A stretch of DNA of 64,000 bases, taken from Plantago ovata (lineage: Eukaryota > Streptophyta > Magnoliopsida > Lamiales > Plantaginaceae). Position numbers and translations under genes: made by a program. The DNA lies in NCBI GenBank assembly GCA_028274465.1, contig CM051455.1:119387547-119451546 (forward strand), read 5' to 3'. Each line of letters opens with the position of its first letter. Positions within the stretch are counted from its first letter, which is position 1. Under the pieces are notes generated by a model. That model worked only from the letters and a program-made list of their open reading frames with translations. It ran no database searches and was not told the origin of the DNA. Positions 1 through 11,941 of this stretch are shown in pieces.

Positions 1-3000
1 CATCAAGCGGGGCTTGGTTTCACGCTTAGCAATCAAATGCTTGAGAGCTGCATGGTCAGTGTGAACAAAAACTTTGTACCCAGTAATATAGGACCTGAAT
101 TTACTTAGAGCAAAAATAACCGCTAAGAATTCTTTCTCAGTGGTAGTATAATTAATCTGAGCAGCATCTAAGGTCTTACTAGCATAGTAAATCACTCTGA
201 AACGGTTATCAACCTTTTGACCAAGAACAGCATAGCATAGTCAGAAGCATCACACATAATTTCAAAAGGAAGTTCCCAATCCGGAGAGACTACAATAGGG
301 GCTGTTAAGAGTTTCTCCTTAAGTGTGTGGAAAGCGTCGAGATATTCTTGTGTGAATTCGAAGGGAACATCTTTAGCAAGCAAGTTACTCAAGCACTTAG
401 CTATCTTAGAGAAATCTTTGATAAATCTCCTATGGAAGCCAACATGCCCAAGGAAGGATTGCAATTCACGCACACAAGTAGGTGGAGGTAACTTTTCAAT
501 GATTTCAAGTTTCCCTTTGTCTACCTCTATCCCTCTTTTAGAAATAGCATGTCCTAACACAATTCCCTCTTTAACCATATAGTGACTCTTTTCCCAACTC
601 AAGGTAAGATTACATTCAATACACCTCCTTAAGACACGATCAAGTTTATCAAGACAATCATCAAATGAATCACCGTAAACGGAAAAATCATCCATAAATA
701 CCTCAACAAATTTATTCACCATGTCGGAGAAGACGGAGAGCATGCAACGTTGGAAAGTGGCCGGAGCATTGCACAATCCGAAGGGCATCCTACGGTATGC
801 GAAAGTGCCGAAAGGACATGTGAAGGTGGTCTTCTCTTGGTCCTCGACAGCTATAGGAATCTGGTAGAAACCTGACAAACCATCCAAGAAACAATAGAAC
901 TCTTGCCCAGCTAGGCGGTTAAGCATATCATCAATAAATGGTAAAGGAAAATGATCTTTCTTTGTGGCAGAATTCAATTTCCTATAATCGATGCACATAC
1001 GCCACCCCGTTGTTTTCCTAACGGGTACTAATTCCCCTTTATCGTTTGCTTCGACCGTGATACCCGACTTCTTAGGGACTACATGGACGGGACTAACCCA
1101 TTTGCTATCGGGAGCTGGGTAAATCATCTTAGCATCTAGGAGTTTAAGCACCTCTTTCTTCACAACTTCTTGCATAGCTGGGTTTAGCCTACGTTGTGGT
1201 TGCCTAACAGGTTTCGCATCTTCCTCTAAGGCTATTTTGTGGGTACATTGCATCGGGCTTATACCCTTGATGTCACCTATGCTCCATCCTATGGCTCCAG
1301 TGTTTCTTTTCAACACCTCCACTAACTTAGCCTCTTCCTCCTTACCAAGCTTAGAAGATATGATTACGGGTTTAGACTCATTCTCTCCTAGGAAGACATA
1401 TTTCAAATGGCTTGGTAATGGTTTAAGCTCAAGGGTTGGTTCACTAGGTGGAGGGGTCACTCCTTCATCTTCATCTACTTCTAGGGACTCCTCTACTTCT
1501 TCCCCTAGAGGAATTTCTGGTGCACTATCTAGGAGGGTTGTCATAGCTAACACTTCTTCGGTGACAAATCCCTCTTCAAGGTTCATAGTAAGAGCGGCTT
1601 CTAAAGGGTCGCTAACTTGATGAGCAAAATAAGTATCACAAGAGACAGATTCATAAAAATCAACAAATTTAAGTTCTTCAATCATAGCTTCCTCAGAGTC
1701 AGGTTCACATACATGTTTGTATTGCTCGATCTGAACTTTGTCTCCGAGTACCTCCATGGTGATATTTTTCCCTCGAAGCTCCAAACATGTGTTGGTGGTA
1801 GCCATGAAGGGTCTGCCCAAAAGCACAATATGCTCCTTTCTCGAACTTGTACCCTTGTCTGCTGTTTCCATCACCACAAAGTCGGTTGGTACAATGATTC
1901 TATCCACCTTCACTAGAATATCCTCGACTATCCCCAGTGGGCGTTTCACACTTCGATCAGCCATTTGAACGACCATGCTAGTGGGTTGGATTTTTCCCAA
2001 CCCCAACGCCTTGTAGATGGAGTATGGCATTAGATTAATGCTAGCCCCCAAATCAAGCATTGCTTTTGTGGATCGGCCGTTTCCCATGGTGATACTAATT
2101 ATGAAACTCCCGGGATCCTTTTGCTTCAAACGTAACTCATGCACCGAGTTAACCATTTCAAGTTCAGCCACATCCCCTTTCTGGAAAATCTTCTTATTGC
2201 TCCTCACCTCTTTGAAAAATTTCGTGTAAGCGGGAATATTTTGAATCAATTCCAGAAGGGGAACGTTCACCTCTACTTTCAATAGGATCCCATATATAGG
2301 TGAGTCTCGGATGTCCTTCTTAGCTTCCTTTATCCTTCCGGGAAAGGGAAGATGGGGTTTAGGGGGCACATAAGGATTAGGCGACTTATGGAGTCCACCC
2401 TCCTTTTGTTGTGCACCCCCTTCCTCATCTTCCTTATCCTTCTCAGTAACAAGTTCAGGGGTTGGTGCGGCTTCTTCTACCACCTCCTTCTCCAGCTGCT
2501 CATCATCACCTGTATCACATGTATTATTAGGCAAAGATTTAGCTTTAGAAGGATACATCAAAGGATATGGTGGTCTTGATTCCTTGCCACTCCGCAAAAG
2601 TATGTTTGCCTCTTCAAGTTCTTCCTCAATCCTGGAGCTTTCACAATGTTCTTCTTCGCCTTCCAGATCAGCCTCAAGTCCCTCAACGAACTCCTCTTGA
2701 CGATTAAGATTTCTCTCATTTTTGGAAAAATCAGAATTTTCCTCCCAGGTCCCAGGCGGACCGCTTGACAGAGCGCAAACGGAGCACTTGCCAAGCGCTT
2801 CGCTTGGCTCAGGCCAAGCGCTTCGCTTGGCTCCTGGAGCTTCTTTTTTTTCTCCTTCTTTCTCTGCTGGAATTTCAAGCCCTCCGCTTGACTGCTCCAA
2901 GTGCTCAGCCTGGATTTCCAGTGGATTTTCTTCATGCATATGACACTCGGAACCCCTTTCTTCACTCATTTTCTCTTCTAGTAACTCGAGCATGACCTCA

Positions 3001-3929
3001 GATTCTCCTAGAACTTCATACACACACTCCATTCTAGTATCAAAATCCTCTTGGTATTTACCCGCTACTTCGAGCACATTTCCCCAAACCTTCATTAGAG
3101 TGGATAACACCTCCTCTTCCTCTTCGGTGAAGCACTCCTCTTCACCTTGAGCTTGCGAGTCTTCAGCCTCAAAGACGTAATATGGAATATTTTCGCCCGA
3201 GCATGTCTTCACTTTATAATCGAAGTTGTCATCATAAGAACTAATGGCAATAGGCTTGGGTGCTCGATACATCTCCGAGTAGTCAACCGGTGGCACAGGA
3301 GTACGGTTATGTGTCGCAACGAGCAATCTCCCAAAAACCTCTTTGATTTGGGATACGGTACAATTCTCCATACCGTCACATGCACCATCTATCACCAACT
3401 GCAAGTCTTCATCCAATCCCCGATAAAAATAAGTAATCAGTTCATATTCGCTCAACCGATGATGTGGGCATTCGCTCTTGTAGAGCTCAAATCTCTCTAG
3501 AGCATCGCGAAACCTTTCTCCCTTCCGTTGAGTTAATTCAATTATCCGCCTCTTGAGCTCTTCATTTTCCCTAGGCGAAAGGAACCGATCAAGAAAGGCG
3601 TCTACCACGTCTTGCCAACTCCTCAGTGATCCCCCAGGCAAAGATCTCAACCATTCCTTGGGTTATCCAGTAAGAGAACATGGAAACAACCAACGCAAGA
3701 GCTGATCATCATTCAAATCACGTGGTGGTAACAACCCAACATCACACCGGTATTCTACCACGAATCGTAATGCATTCTCGCAAGGCGAATCTCGGAAGGT
3801 AGCTATGCTATAGAGAATTTCATCAGTGACCTCATATAACCTAGCCTCCGGTTCAAGATAAATCGCCGGCTCTCTCCTTATCGCCTCATACCGGACTTTG
3901 AAAGCTTCGTTCAAGCAAACTTCTTCCAT
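1..3929 (-). pseudogene. gag-pol polyprotein of Athila-type element, broken
   Basis: Reading starts near 3929. The gag N-terminus runs 3929-3666 and meets an in-frame TAA at 3663-3665. Gag then continues in the same frame with its capsid-like part (LRSLPGGSL onward) and a long acidic linker. The protease follows with LDLGASINLMP (about 2018-2066), where D-L-G replaces the usual D-T-G as is common in this branch. The reverse transcriptase spans about 1350-300 with FMDDFSVYG at about 680-705. A small deletion near 229-236 shifts the frame, so RNase H (TDHAALKHL at 1-70) is in another frame. Integrase lies outside the window. This is a polyprotein for reverse transcription of the element's own RNA; two lesions make it nonfunctional. 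Confidence 0.92.
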
Positions 3930-4078
3930 ACCTGTCCAACAACAAAGCCTTCAACTAACTGTAAGTTTCCGTTAGTTACGCAAAACTTTCACACAATTCA
4001 ATCAAGAAAGAAATAAGGGGTGGGAAAGAGATGTTGGCTGAAAAAACCAAAACAAAAACACCAACCAAAGGAGTTAAG

Positions 4079-4096
4079 TCCCCGGCAACGGCGCCA
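4079..4096 (-). other. Primer binding site, Athila-type element
   Basis: On the minus strand this reads TGGCGCCGTTGCCGGGGA, the 18-nt complement of a plant tRNA-Asp 3' end. It lies 3 nt inside the 5' LTR end. Confidence 0.9.
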
Positions 4097-4099
4097 AAT

Positions 4100-5517
4100 T
4101 GATGATGTCGTTTTTCACCAATTAAATTTGTTTTAAAAGCCAAAGAACACTTATCACTACACAAACTAGAGTGCAATGGCAAGTTTTCCCCGAGTGTCGT
4201 TCTCTCGGGACCTAACGTGGCTTTGTATGAGATTTTTGCTAGTTATTTCAGTCAACGAGTTCAAATGCTTATGGAATCGCTTCTTTAGAACAAAGCAACG
4301 AGAAATCAGATTGATGTAATCATGTTTGGAAAACGGTTGGTGGTAGAAATCAAATACACATGCATGGGTTACGAATATGCTCACAAGTTCAGTGCGTAAA
4401 ACCTTCGATAAAGTCTGCTAAGCAACTCGTCTAGGTAACTTTCAAGACACACATCATAAAAGACCACTATCAATACTTTAGAGGTGCTTGTCACTAACAC
4501 CATTTATCTAGCATGCTGCAAATCTCTAACATACAATCCTATAGCTTTCATTGACCAAGAGTTTGTCACTATACTCAATTCGAATATATTTTATAGGCAA
4601 CTAAGAATCATATGAAGGAATTTGCAGCAAGATTGAATCACAATCTCATGTAAGCATAAACATAACCCATAGCATGCATATTCTACATTCTACCACCAAC
4701 ACAAAGGATTTAGCTACTCATATTCATCAACATAGACATCAAATCATAGGAATTGTAAATAGAATACATCAAATCAAACTACTAGACAAGAGATAATGAT
4801 ACAATGTTACCACCAAGCTGTCACTAATCGGTGGGTATTGATGAAAACCTCTCCGTAGATGAAACAATGGATGAAATCCTATGCCAAAACCTTTAATCCA
4901 AGCTAAAATACAATGTAATCTGAGTTTTCTCTGAGTTTGGGGCTTAGGAGCTCTCCAAAACGAAGCTACCGTTCAAAAGTCTCCAAAAAGTAACAGAAGA
5001 TCAGATCTAAGAAGGAAAATCCGAAAACGTAACCGCTGCCAAGCGGACCGCTTGGAGAGTCCAAGCGGAGCGCTTGGCAAGCGAAGAGCTTGGCAAGCGA
5101 AGTGCTTTGGCACTCCAAGCGCTTCGCTTGGCTGCTGTGCCAAAGCTCCTGGAAAATGAAGTGGAGCGCTTCACTATTCCAGGCGCTTAGCTTGGCTCCT
5201 GGGCAGATTTTTGTCTTCAAACTCAATCTTTTTGCCCTCGTACGGCCCTCGGGTGCCTTGGACTCATCCTTCTCAATGCTTATTGATGCTCAAACACTCA
5301 CGAACAAGCCACGGAGATTGGGGAACTTCAACGGGGCCATTTCCTATCAAAAAGGCTCGTTTTTAGCTCCAAAAACGCCATTTCGTACCTAAGTGCCTGA
5401 AAATGCAGAAAACAATAAACGTGACACTATTCTACAAAACTAACCAAAAAACAAGGCTAAAAGATAGCAAAAGAAGGTAAAAAAGACAAGATGAACGCGT
5501 CAAAAATACGTTCATCA
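4100..5517 (-). repeat. 5' LTR of Athila-type element (1418 bp)
   Basis: The boundaries are set by TG...CA ends, by the adjacent PBS and by loss of element sequence beyond 5517. The LTR holds a cluster of palindromic AAGCG/CGCTT motifs (5039-5200). It also holds two blocks shared with other LTR families here: GAGTGTCGTTCTCTC at 4192-4206 and CTACCACCAA at 4690. Small ORFs across it are not real genes. Confidence 0.85.
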
Positions 5518-5953
5518 AGTACCATTGAAGATAATTCTCAATGCACGATAGGTCCGGTAGTCGTTGACGTAGTTCCGAAGGTTGATGATGAAGTTCCGGT
5601 GGTTGTGTTGTTTCTGCGTGTATCTTTCCTGGAGTGTATCTTTGACACTATCTTTGTAGGCAATATCCTTCCTCCTTTCTGAGGTTGAAGATATGAATCT
5701 TTTTCATCGTTTGGAATTTGGTCGTATCGACACGCGTCAAAGTGGCGTCTCTTGAGATCTGCATCAAATAATGACTTTGGCTTTTGCCAAGATCAAGTGA
5801 ATAGTGACCATTGGATGGTCTAATAATAAATGAAAGGGATTAAATCGAATTAATTGGCACGACTCCCATGACGGGCTTATACCGGGCACGCTTCCTCCAC
5901 TAGGTGCCTCTTTAGTGAATTGTAGCTTCAACTTCTTGTCAATCTTTTTCCTC

Positions 5954-5960
5954 TATAAAT
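5954..5960 (+). promoter_or_regulatory. TATA box upstream of antisense ORF
   Basis: TATAAAT lies within CTCTATAAATACTAC, about 580 bp before the antisense ORF start. A CT-rich leader follows, then a plausible leader intron from 6141 (GTAAGT donor) to 6534 (GTAG acceptor, just before the ATG at 6536). I infer a Pol II promoter driving the plus-strand gene. Confidence 0.5.
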
Positions 5961-6535
5961 ACTACTTGATAGCATTTCCTCTACTTTCTTTATGAAAATT
6001 TCCAACTCTCAAAACAAAGATAATCCTCTTTTCCTTTTCTCCTCCAAAATTCTGATAACACATTCACCATTGATCTGAAAAGTTGGACTTTGTGCTGCTG
6101 CCTTCGTTTAAATCTGACTTCTCTAAACCCGAATCCTCAAGTAAGTTCTCAAACTCCTTTCTTGATTTTACTACATCTTTTTCTTTTATGCATCTTTTCT
6201 TATGCATACTATTAGATCTGCAGTGAATGGGTTTCTTTTTCAGTAAACAACTTGGTTAAAAGTGCTTTTCTAGATCTCGAAACTTTTTTCATTTCAAAGT
6301 TTCTCTGGCTAGGCTTAAAACTGTGCAACTTTATGCTTTTGAAACCTTTGACGTCGATCATTCTTTTCCTTGATGAACTTTCCTCAAACCGAATCTCCCA
6401 TAATCCTTTAAATTGCAACACTAATCTTAGAGCACCTCAAGTTTTCTGACCTAAGGGTTTTGGGCTTTGGGTAAAATCCTCTTTTTTCTTTAACCCTTTT
6501 TCACGTCTTTTCCTCGATTTTTCCTTTGTCGTAGG

Positions 6536-9500
6536 ATGTCCAAAGATTACGAGAGCGATGGTTACTCAACCCCTCTTTCATATTCTCTCTTTTCTGAAAG
6601 CAGTTCCCAAACTGCTAGTCAAAACTCCACCCGTAGTGGTTCCCTAGCCGCTAGTCCTAGTTCTTCTTGTAGTAATTCCCCAGTTGCTAGTACTAATTCC
6701 CCTCAAAACGCTTCTGAAGACGAATACCATTCTCCAACATATCATCTTCCTTCTGTTTCTCCCTTAGGTGCTCTCGCTCCTCCTCCTGCAGAGTCCTCAG
6801 AAAGCTACAAATTCAAATACAGTCATTCCCATTCTAAAATCCACATCTATAACAACTCTGACGAACTTAACCCAGATGGTCTCATTCCCACTACACCTTT
6901 TTCCCTTAAGGAGTCTGACATACCTTTTCTGAGGGAGTCATATGATATTCCGGACTACCTGGAAATCATCATCCCGGGTCCAAATGACTCATTCTATAAC
7001 TTCCCTGAATCCTGTATCTCCGTTTTCACCAAAACTCTCGAACTGGGAGTTAGGCTTCCATATCCTCAACTCTTCTGGGAATTTTCTGAATTCCTTGGGG
7101 TTTCTATCCTCCAACTGAATCCTTTGGCTATGGCTTTTTTGGTTTTCTTTAGGGTTTTCATGATGAAACTTGGTATCCAACCTTTCTTTTCCAACTGTTG
7201 ATCCTCTTTTCCGCAAGATTCTCCAAAGCACACAAACACATGATCCAATTCAACCTTAACCACGGTTCCTCTGGCTACTTAGAAGTCTACCCAACTAACT
7301 TAAGGTTTAAGTGGCTCGGGGACTACATTTTTGTTTGGCACAAATCTGTCGCTCCGGGCGTTTCCTTCTGCCCTTTCCCTGATAACTTCCGAATGACCTT
7401 CTTTAAGGACGTCCTCAAAGAATACTATGTACCTAACCCAAACTGGTATAGTGAATTTCTTCAACGGGGAAAATACTCCGGGCATTATCAATTTTTGGCT
7501 TTGGTTTCTCCTCCTTTGTCAACTTTGGCTCACAGGCTGAGCCCTAAAGCGGACCTCGATTTATCCTTGGACTTTGGTAACCAGCTCGCATATATCCTCC
7601 GTAATGAATTATGTACTTATCTCAACAAGAAGTATGGGTCGAATTTTTACTTACTTGCTCCTTGGCTTAATTTGCATGTTTCTGGTTTGATAGGAACATG
7701 TCTGACATAAGGAAGGCTCGCATGCAGTCGCTTCAGGCTGCTTCTTTCGCGACTTCTGGTCAGAGGGCTAGGTTCCCTCTACGTACGTTGATTTCTCCTC
7801 CGTTACGTGATCCTCCGGCTTCCTTAGATGTGGGAATTTCTACTGTCACCTCCATTGCTAGCGCAATCGGATCTACTAACGTCCAGACCCCTTATCCACG
7901 TGCGGGTGGAGAAGGTTTCTCTTCTCCCTCTCCTGTCGTGGTGGACTTGGGTGTTCAGGAGGAACATCCCCCGCTTCGGCTGGAAGAATCCGGTCACACT
8001 CCGGATTCATCTGGGCATGCACCTTTTTCAACCCATCTTCTTCTAGCATCTTTTTCCCACGGGATTGTTGTGTGTCGTGGAACTGCCCCTCCAGGATCCC
8101 ATCAGTTTGAAGAGGTTGTGAGAGTTTCTACTTCTCTGTCTCATGGGATTGTTGTATTTCCTGGTAGTTCCCGGGTATCCATGGCTGAGCCGGAAGAGAT
8201 TGGGCATCCTTTCCCTTCAGAAGTCCGCAGCGGCTCCTCTTATGAGTCGCAGAACCGTGGTGGTGGTGACGTGGAGATGGGTGTTGCTTCCGGAGTATCG
8301 TCCTCCCTATCTCTGGACGACCATTTTTATCAGGTAGTTCCTTCAGCAAGTGGGGGGAATTTATCTAGCTTGGCTTCCTCTTCTGCTACCCTTCCACCAT
8401 TTGCTGCTGGGGCATCTCATTCCGCCCCGATGGCGGGGATTGCTGGTCCTTCCATCCATGCGCATCTTCCCGGTTCTCTTCCTTCCGGTCTAAAAAGGAA
8501 GCGCATCGAATTCGACCTCGATGTGGATGAATTGAGTGCGTCTATGCGGTCTTTGCCTGCCTCTGGTAGGTTTGAGATTATCGAGAACTTCGGCGATAAG
8601 GTATGAACTCCTCTTTGCACAAGTCTTCTTCTTTTGCTTTCTCCTTTTCGTAGGTCTTGACTCTCTTTCTTTGTTTTGACAGTTTCTCACTGTTCTGGAA
8701 GCTGCTCGGTCGGCTACTGCTGCGAGTTTGGTGCCGAAGCTGAAAGGCTTCGTCTGGTGGTTGAGCATCCATATTTAACTGCTCGCGTTGCTGATTCGGA
8801 GAAGGAGGTTGCCTTGCTTCCTTCTCTTCGTGAGGAATTGTCTAAGGCACAGGCTGAACTGCTCCCCTTAAGGCAAGGGATGATGAAGTCGAAAGGCTTA
8901 GGGCGGAGATTGCTTCGCTCCAGGAGGCCATGTCTGATCAGGCTTCTGATTTGGATTCTACTCGAGCGAAGATCAAAGCTTTGGAGGATTCTGAACGGTG
9001 CAACATGGAGATGCTCCATAACTTTAGGCGGGCCCTGATCTATGGCATGTCTAGAAGCTGGCATGAGGCAGTGGAGGACTTCCTTCGTAGTTCGTCCTAT
9101 GAGTTTCAAAGATCTTTGGAGTATGATGCTACTCGGCAGGTGGGTTTTGACAACGTTGTGGATCAACTGACTGCCTTTGGGATAGTCTCTCCAGAGTTGG
9201 ACTTGGTGGCCAATGGAATCTAACCTTGGAATCTTGGAAATGGTGAAGTTGACACTCGGGGACCCAACGTTCTTGATGGCATCTTGGCCACGGACGAGTT
9301 TGTTGCTTGCGTGGCTTCGGAGACTGAGCGTTTCCGATTCGAGAATGGAGGTCCTCGCCTTCCTGGGTGGTTTGCGGATGCCTTGGGGTAGTTCTACTTG
9401 TTCGCCTTTGAATCTAACTTGGAGTTCAACCGGGAGTGGTTAGGAATTCCCTTTCCTCTTGTTGGGCACGAGCGGGCTCCGGATCTCTTTGCGGAGATGG

Positions 9501-9730
9501 CTGAAAAATGTTTGTCTTGGAGCGAAAGTCGGGGTACTTCTTCATCGGGTGCTTCTTCAAGTAGCTTAGACCGCTCTCACTTCGTTCCTCCTTTTCCGGC
9601 TCAAGTCCATTTGGCTTTCCCTTGGTATATTCGTCGGGATACTCCTCCGCACACTCAGGTTCCTAGTTCTTCAGATGCTCCTCCTTCGAACGACCAAGGG
9701 CATATTTCTGTAGCTTTGCCTCCTCCTTAG
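6536..9730 (+). pseudogene. Antisense ORF with putative gypsy type transposon domain (PF04195-like), broken
   Basis: This plus-strand gene lies antisense to the Tat gag-protease. It has a Ser-rich N-terminus, then a PF04195-like core (IIPGP, FPESCISVF, LGVRLPYPQLFWEFSEFLGV) through about 7190. A frameshift near 7185-7205 leads into FSKAHKHM. A 62-bp intron (7632-7693) joins YLNKK to NMSDIRKARM in frame. The second long exon ends with ENFGDK at 8600 and a GT donor, and the next exon starts at 8683. A coiled-coil part follows (ERLRLV, LREELSKAQAEL, EVERLRAEIASLQ), interrupted by frameshifts near 8730 and 8865 and by in-frame stops at 9221 (TAA) and 9386 (TAG). The C-terminus ends at 9728-9730. 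Extra antisense ORFs are known in plant Tat elements; the function of this domain is not established. This copy is nonfunctional. Confidence 0.75.
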
Positions 9731-10083
9731 TTTTTTCTCCTTTTGCATTGCATCCTCTCTTTTCCCCGGGGTATGCCCCGCGTAGCTTGTACTTTTTGGG
9801 ATACTCTTTGCTAGTTCTTTTGTTCGAGTAATATTTTTCCCTTATTACTTGTTTTGCTTCCGGAGTGATCTTCACTATTTGTTTTTCCTCCTTCTTTAGT
9901 TAGAGTAACTAATCTGGAGTCTTCATTACAAGTAAATATATAGAAGATGGTGGACTTCTTAGCCACAAATGTGTATGCCTGTCATAGGCTTTTACAATTT
10001 TCACACTTTTCTTATCAATTACTAAGTGTTTATCTTCTTCGGGTGACGTACCCTCCTTCCTTCGGCGAGAAGCTTTCCAGCTT
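9731..10083. other. Gap between antisense ORF and protease; pol deleted
   Basis: I see no ORF or motif here. In related elements RT, RNase H and integrase lie between protease and the antisense ORF, so this junction probably marks their deletion. Confidence 0.45.
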
Positions 10084-11936
10084 TTACTCCCGTTCTCTTG
10101 GGCAGTAGTTTCTGAACCCGCGCTTCTTTTCTACCGCGAGCCTTGGCATAGACATAGACTTGAGTGATGTGGAGTAACAAGACCACGCTTCTTTTCTGAT
10201 TCCAATTTCTTCTCTTGTTCCACTGAGTGTTGGAAATTTGATACTCTTGTGTAGTGTGGACGACACTGCTTTGAAGATTCTGAGGGCTGATCTTCCCAGG
10301 ATCGCATTGTAATCAAAGCAATATCCACCACCATGAACCTTATTGTTCTTGTGATCTTCTTTAGGTGCTTTCCCATGGAAACCGATAGGTCAATGGTTCC
10401 TACTGTCTCAATCTCTTTTCCCCCGATCCCTACTAGCGAGCTAGCTTCTCTAATAATTCGGCTCATGTTGCCTTTCATCTGCTCCAGTGCGCTCAAGAAG
10501 ATCACATTGGTCGCGCTGCCCGTGTCCACTAAGACTCTTTTGACGCGTGAAACTCATATGTCCAGCTCCAATACCAGCGGTACATCTGGCTCTTCAACTC
10601 CCGTGTAGCTGAAGCTCCTTTGGGGCACTTCACTATCATCAAAGGTGATTGGTTCACTCCTTTGGCCTCTGGATTTTCATATTGTGCTCTGGCTACTGCA
10701 ACGTTGTACATGGTGTTGGCCCTTTCTCCATCACATGATCCTCCTGCTGGCCCTCCTAATATCATATATATTGTGTCTCTCCGGGAGTATTTGTTCGCCT
10801 CCCTTCTCCGGATCTCATTCTGGTTCTCTGGATGTCTCTCTATGGTAGGTGAACCCATCTTCCGCGCCTTCTTGGTGGTGGTGCAGCTTCATTTCCGTCG
10901 CTGTAGCTCCTCCAAGTCTTGCTAGACCGTCCAGGGATCGACACTTGTACGAATTCATGTAGATGACCTTTCTTCACCAGGATCTTTATTTATGTGCTCA
11001 ATTCAATGCAATCCTCTTTGTCATGACTCCATAATTCATGGAAGTAACAATAGTAGCCAGGCTCTGATCTTGAATTCTGCCCCAATGCATCGGTTGGCCA
11101 TTTGATCCTAAGATTTTTCCTTTATACCTCCTTGAGGTTTTCCACCTTTCAACTACACAAAGTTGTGTATTCTTGGAATCGTGTTGGGTATGGTCTAAGT
11201 GAGGTCCTTCTCATCGTGTTTCTGGGACCTCTTCTTTCATGTGTAGCTCTTGTTGCCCGTTGAATAGCTTGTTCCCTTGCTATCCTTTCTGCATGTGGGA
11301 TTCTTACCGACCTCGCCGGCTATTTTGTTATGCGGTATCGATTCACATTTTGCCTTCTTCTGGCACTCTCTGTGATCCAGAAATCTCTAAGGATGCCATC
11401 ATAGTCCTCCTCAGACTCTACATCTTGTCGATGATCTCTTATCCACTACTTGATCGTATTTCTGCACATATACCTCAGGCGGTATAGTATATCGTGGTCC
11501 TCCACCAGTCTGGCCAGTTGGTTGATTCTTGAGCAAAAAGCCAGTGTGTCTTCCTCTTGATATTGGACCACATCTTTTAGACTTTTCAAGGGCAACACCC
11601 CCTGAATGGTACCACTAAATCGGTAGATGAAGCATAATCTCATCTCCCAGAAGCTCATGACTTCTCTGTTGGGAAATGTATCCCACCATGCCAGGGCTTC
11701 TCCCATGAGGGTGTTGTGGAATGCATGCCTCCGAGGAATGTTCTGGCTCTTAGCTTTTGCAGCAAACATGTCAATATGCTCCTTTGGATCCCCTTGCCCA
11801 TAATAAGGTCTTAGAACATCTTCCACCATTGGTACTATTTGATCCTATGCATGATTCATCCTTTGTGCTCGAAGCGCCTCCTCCGTGCTCCGGATTGCAC
11901 CTTGGAACTCAGTAATTCTGTGGCTCATATCTTCGC
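10084..11936 (-). pseudogene. Tat gag C-terminal part and aspartic protease, broken
   Basis: On the minus strand, 11829-11446 encodes a Gag capsid-like segment (GDPKEHIDMFAAKAKSQN, ALAWWDTFPNR, SFWEMRLCFIYRFSG). Upstream codons to 11936 continue the frame through CEDMSHRITEFQGAIRS, with one stop. A zinc-knuckle-like stretch (YYCYFHELWSHDKEDC) lies near 10990-11060. The protease carries DTGSATNVIFLSALEQM near 10475-10529, then frameshifts near 10300 into STLHKSIKFPT (10266-10084). The ORFs are scattered over three frames. There is no RT. The gag frame resumes at 20171 beyond the inserted element. Confidence 0.75.
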
Positions 11937-11941
11937 ACTGT

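Larger units (their letters stand above)
1..5517 (-). mobile_element. Athila-type Ty3/Gypsy LTR retrotransposon, 3' end outside window
   Basis: The element reads on the minus strand: 5' LTR (4100-5517), tRNA-Asp-type primer binding site (4079-4096), gag, protease, reverse transcriptase and the start of RNase H, which runs off the left edge. The LTR begins TGATGAACG and ends CATCA in element orientation. The outer flank is AGTAC (5518-5522), one half of a target duplication whose partner is outside the window. The long gag spacer, the DLG protease motif and the FMDDFSVYG reverse-transcriptase motif fit the Athila/Tat branch. A nonsense codon and a frameshift make this copy dead. Confidence 0.9.

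Noticed and set aside
325..2995. Several plus-strand ORFs opposite the Athila gag-pol
   Set aside because: Shadows of the minus-strand polyprotein; no start context, domain or splice signals.
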